Assembly (NCBI GenBank): GCA_009733715.1
Contig: WMKJ01000058.1
Span: forward strand, 1-64,000
DNA from: Herpomyces periplanetae
Taxonomy: Eukaryota > Ascomycota > Laboulbeniomycetes > Herpomycetales > Herpomycetaceae
Direction: 5' to 3'
Length of the DNA: 64,000 nucleotides
Shown here: in pieces, positions 63,752 to 64,000 of the stretch
Position numbering within the stretch: the first letter of the stretch is position 1
How the letters are laid out: each line of letters starts with the position of its first letter
The notes under the pieces: model-generated
What the model was told of the DNA's origin: nothing
What the model saw: only the letters and a program-made list of their open reading frames with translations
The model's database searches: none
Position numbers and translations under genes: made by a program

Positions 63752-64000
63752 ATGGATATCGATGATATACTTGCTGAAATCACTCGTGGTCCTTATTCAG
63801 ATGTTAAACCTTTATATAAGGAAAATTTGCCTTTAGGATTCGCGCCTGCACTCGAATCCGGAGCAGATAATGAAACTGGTAAAATTTTACTAGTACAACT
63901 TACACGTCGACTCATTGCAGAACGTTGCTCACCAATGCTTCTTCCGTGGCCAGAATCTCTCATTAGAGTTGTCATGGGTTTGATATGTCGACAAGTGGAA
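63752..64000 (+). CDS. SLD5: GINS complex subunit Sld5 (N-terminal part)
   Basis: The first 83 codons, open at the right edge of the window. MDIDDILAEITRGPYSD and RRLIAERCSPMLLPWPESL are the family's N-terminal marks (AERxxPELLPWP in most members), followed by IRVVMGLICRQVE. Sld5 with Psf1-3 forms GINS, part of the CMG replicative helicase. The start is supported by the conserved MDIDDIL beginning. The rest lies outside the window. Fewer residues are visible than would allow comment on the B domain. Confidence 0.85.
   Translation, partial: MDIDDILAEITRGPYSDVKPLYKENLPLGFAPALESGADNETGKILLVQLTRRLIAERCSPMLLPWPESLIRVVMGLICRQVE

Noticed and set aside
1-64000. tRNA and rRNA genes
   Set aside because: I looked for GGTTCGANTCC-type T-loops and cloverleaf partners between genes and found none convincing; small RNAs with weak sequence signals could be missed.
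1-64000. Transposons, retroelements or virus-like elements
   Set aside because: No transposase, reverse transcriptase, integrase or capsid-like frame and no long terminal repeats were seen.

Overview
The window looks like nuclear DNA of a fungus. The gene set is fungal: a GT62 Mnn9-type mannosyltransferase, Emi1/DUF3128, a fungal-type Tom20, Exo84, a CM1 (Mto1/Pcp1/ApsB-like) protein and a Cdc25 phosphatase. Most genes are intronless. I could place twelve introns from reading frame and protein continuity. They are 50-221 bp with GT-AG ends, and most have a CTAAC- or CTGAC-like branch site. Base composition is AT-leaning. An ascomycete is the most natural fit, because Mnn9, Emi1 and a WBP2-like protein known from fission yeast occur together, but I cannot name the lineage.

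Layout. 1-8 kb, plus strand: the end of a PAM2-bearing ataxin-2-like protein, the meiotic helicase MER3/HFM1, the tRNA thiolase NCS6, and 2 bp after it a WBP2/GRAM-like protein with PPxY motifs. 8.3-10 kb, minus strand: a CM1 coiled-coil protein. 10-15.7 kb: a long gene-poor stretch ending in a possible heat-shock element, a TATA box and a pyrimidine-rich leader before a cytosolic HSP70. 18.5-21.1 kb: EMI1 (minus) and glycerol kinase (plus) share a promoter. 21.6-31 kb: VPS13, the largest gene, with an abrupt purine-to-pyrimidine switch inside its coding strand. 31.2-33.4 kb: a PhoD-like phosphatase (minus). 36.5-41.8 kb: MNN9, RNase H2 subunit C, a CFA-synthase-like methyltransferase and REX4. 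44.8-47.3 kb: an MFS transporter and TOM20. 48-51.7 kb: EXO84 and RIO2, converging with a 25-bp coding overlap. 52.4-55.3 kb: RPN1. 55.5-58.2 kb: an unrecognised four-exon gene with a predicted signal peptide. 60.9-63.1 kb: CDC25 behind a very long pyrimidine-rich upstream region. 63.75 kb to the end: the start of SLD5 (GINS).

The genes are a typical unclustered fungal housekeeping set (DNA replication and meiosis, tRNA and ribosome maturation, proteostasis, membrane traffic, lipid and wall synthesis). I see no operon-like pathway cluster, no transposon, no virus-like element, no tRNA and no CRISPR array. The features most worth a second look are the CACGTG hexamers found in most intergenic regions, the pyrimidine-rich leaders, the low-complexity insertions inside conserved enzymes, the VPS13 strand-composition switch, the nearly abutting NCS6/WBP2-like pair and the unrecognised gene. 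I found no clearly new multi-gene system.
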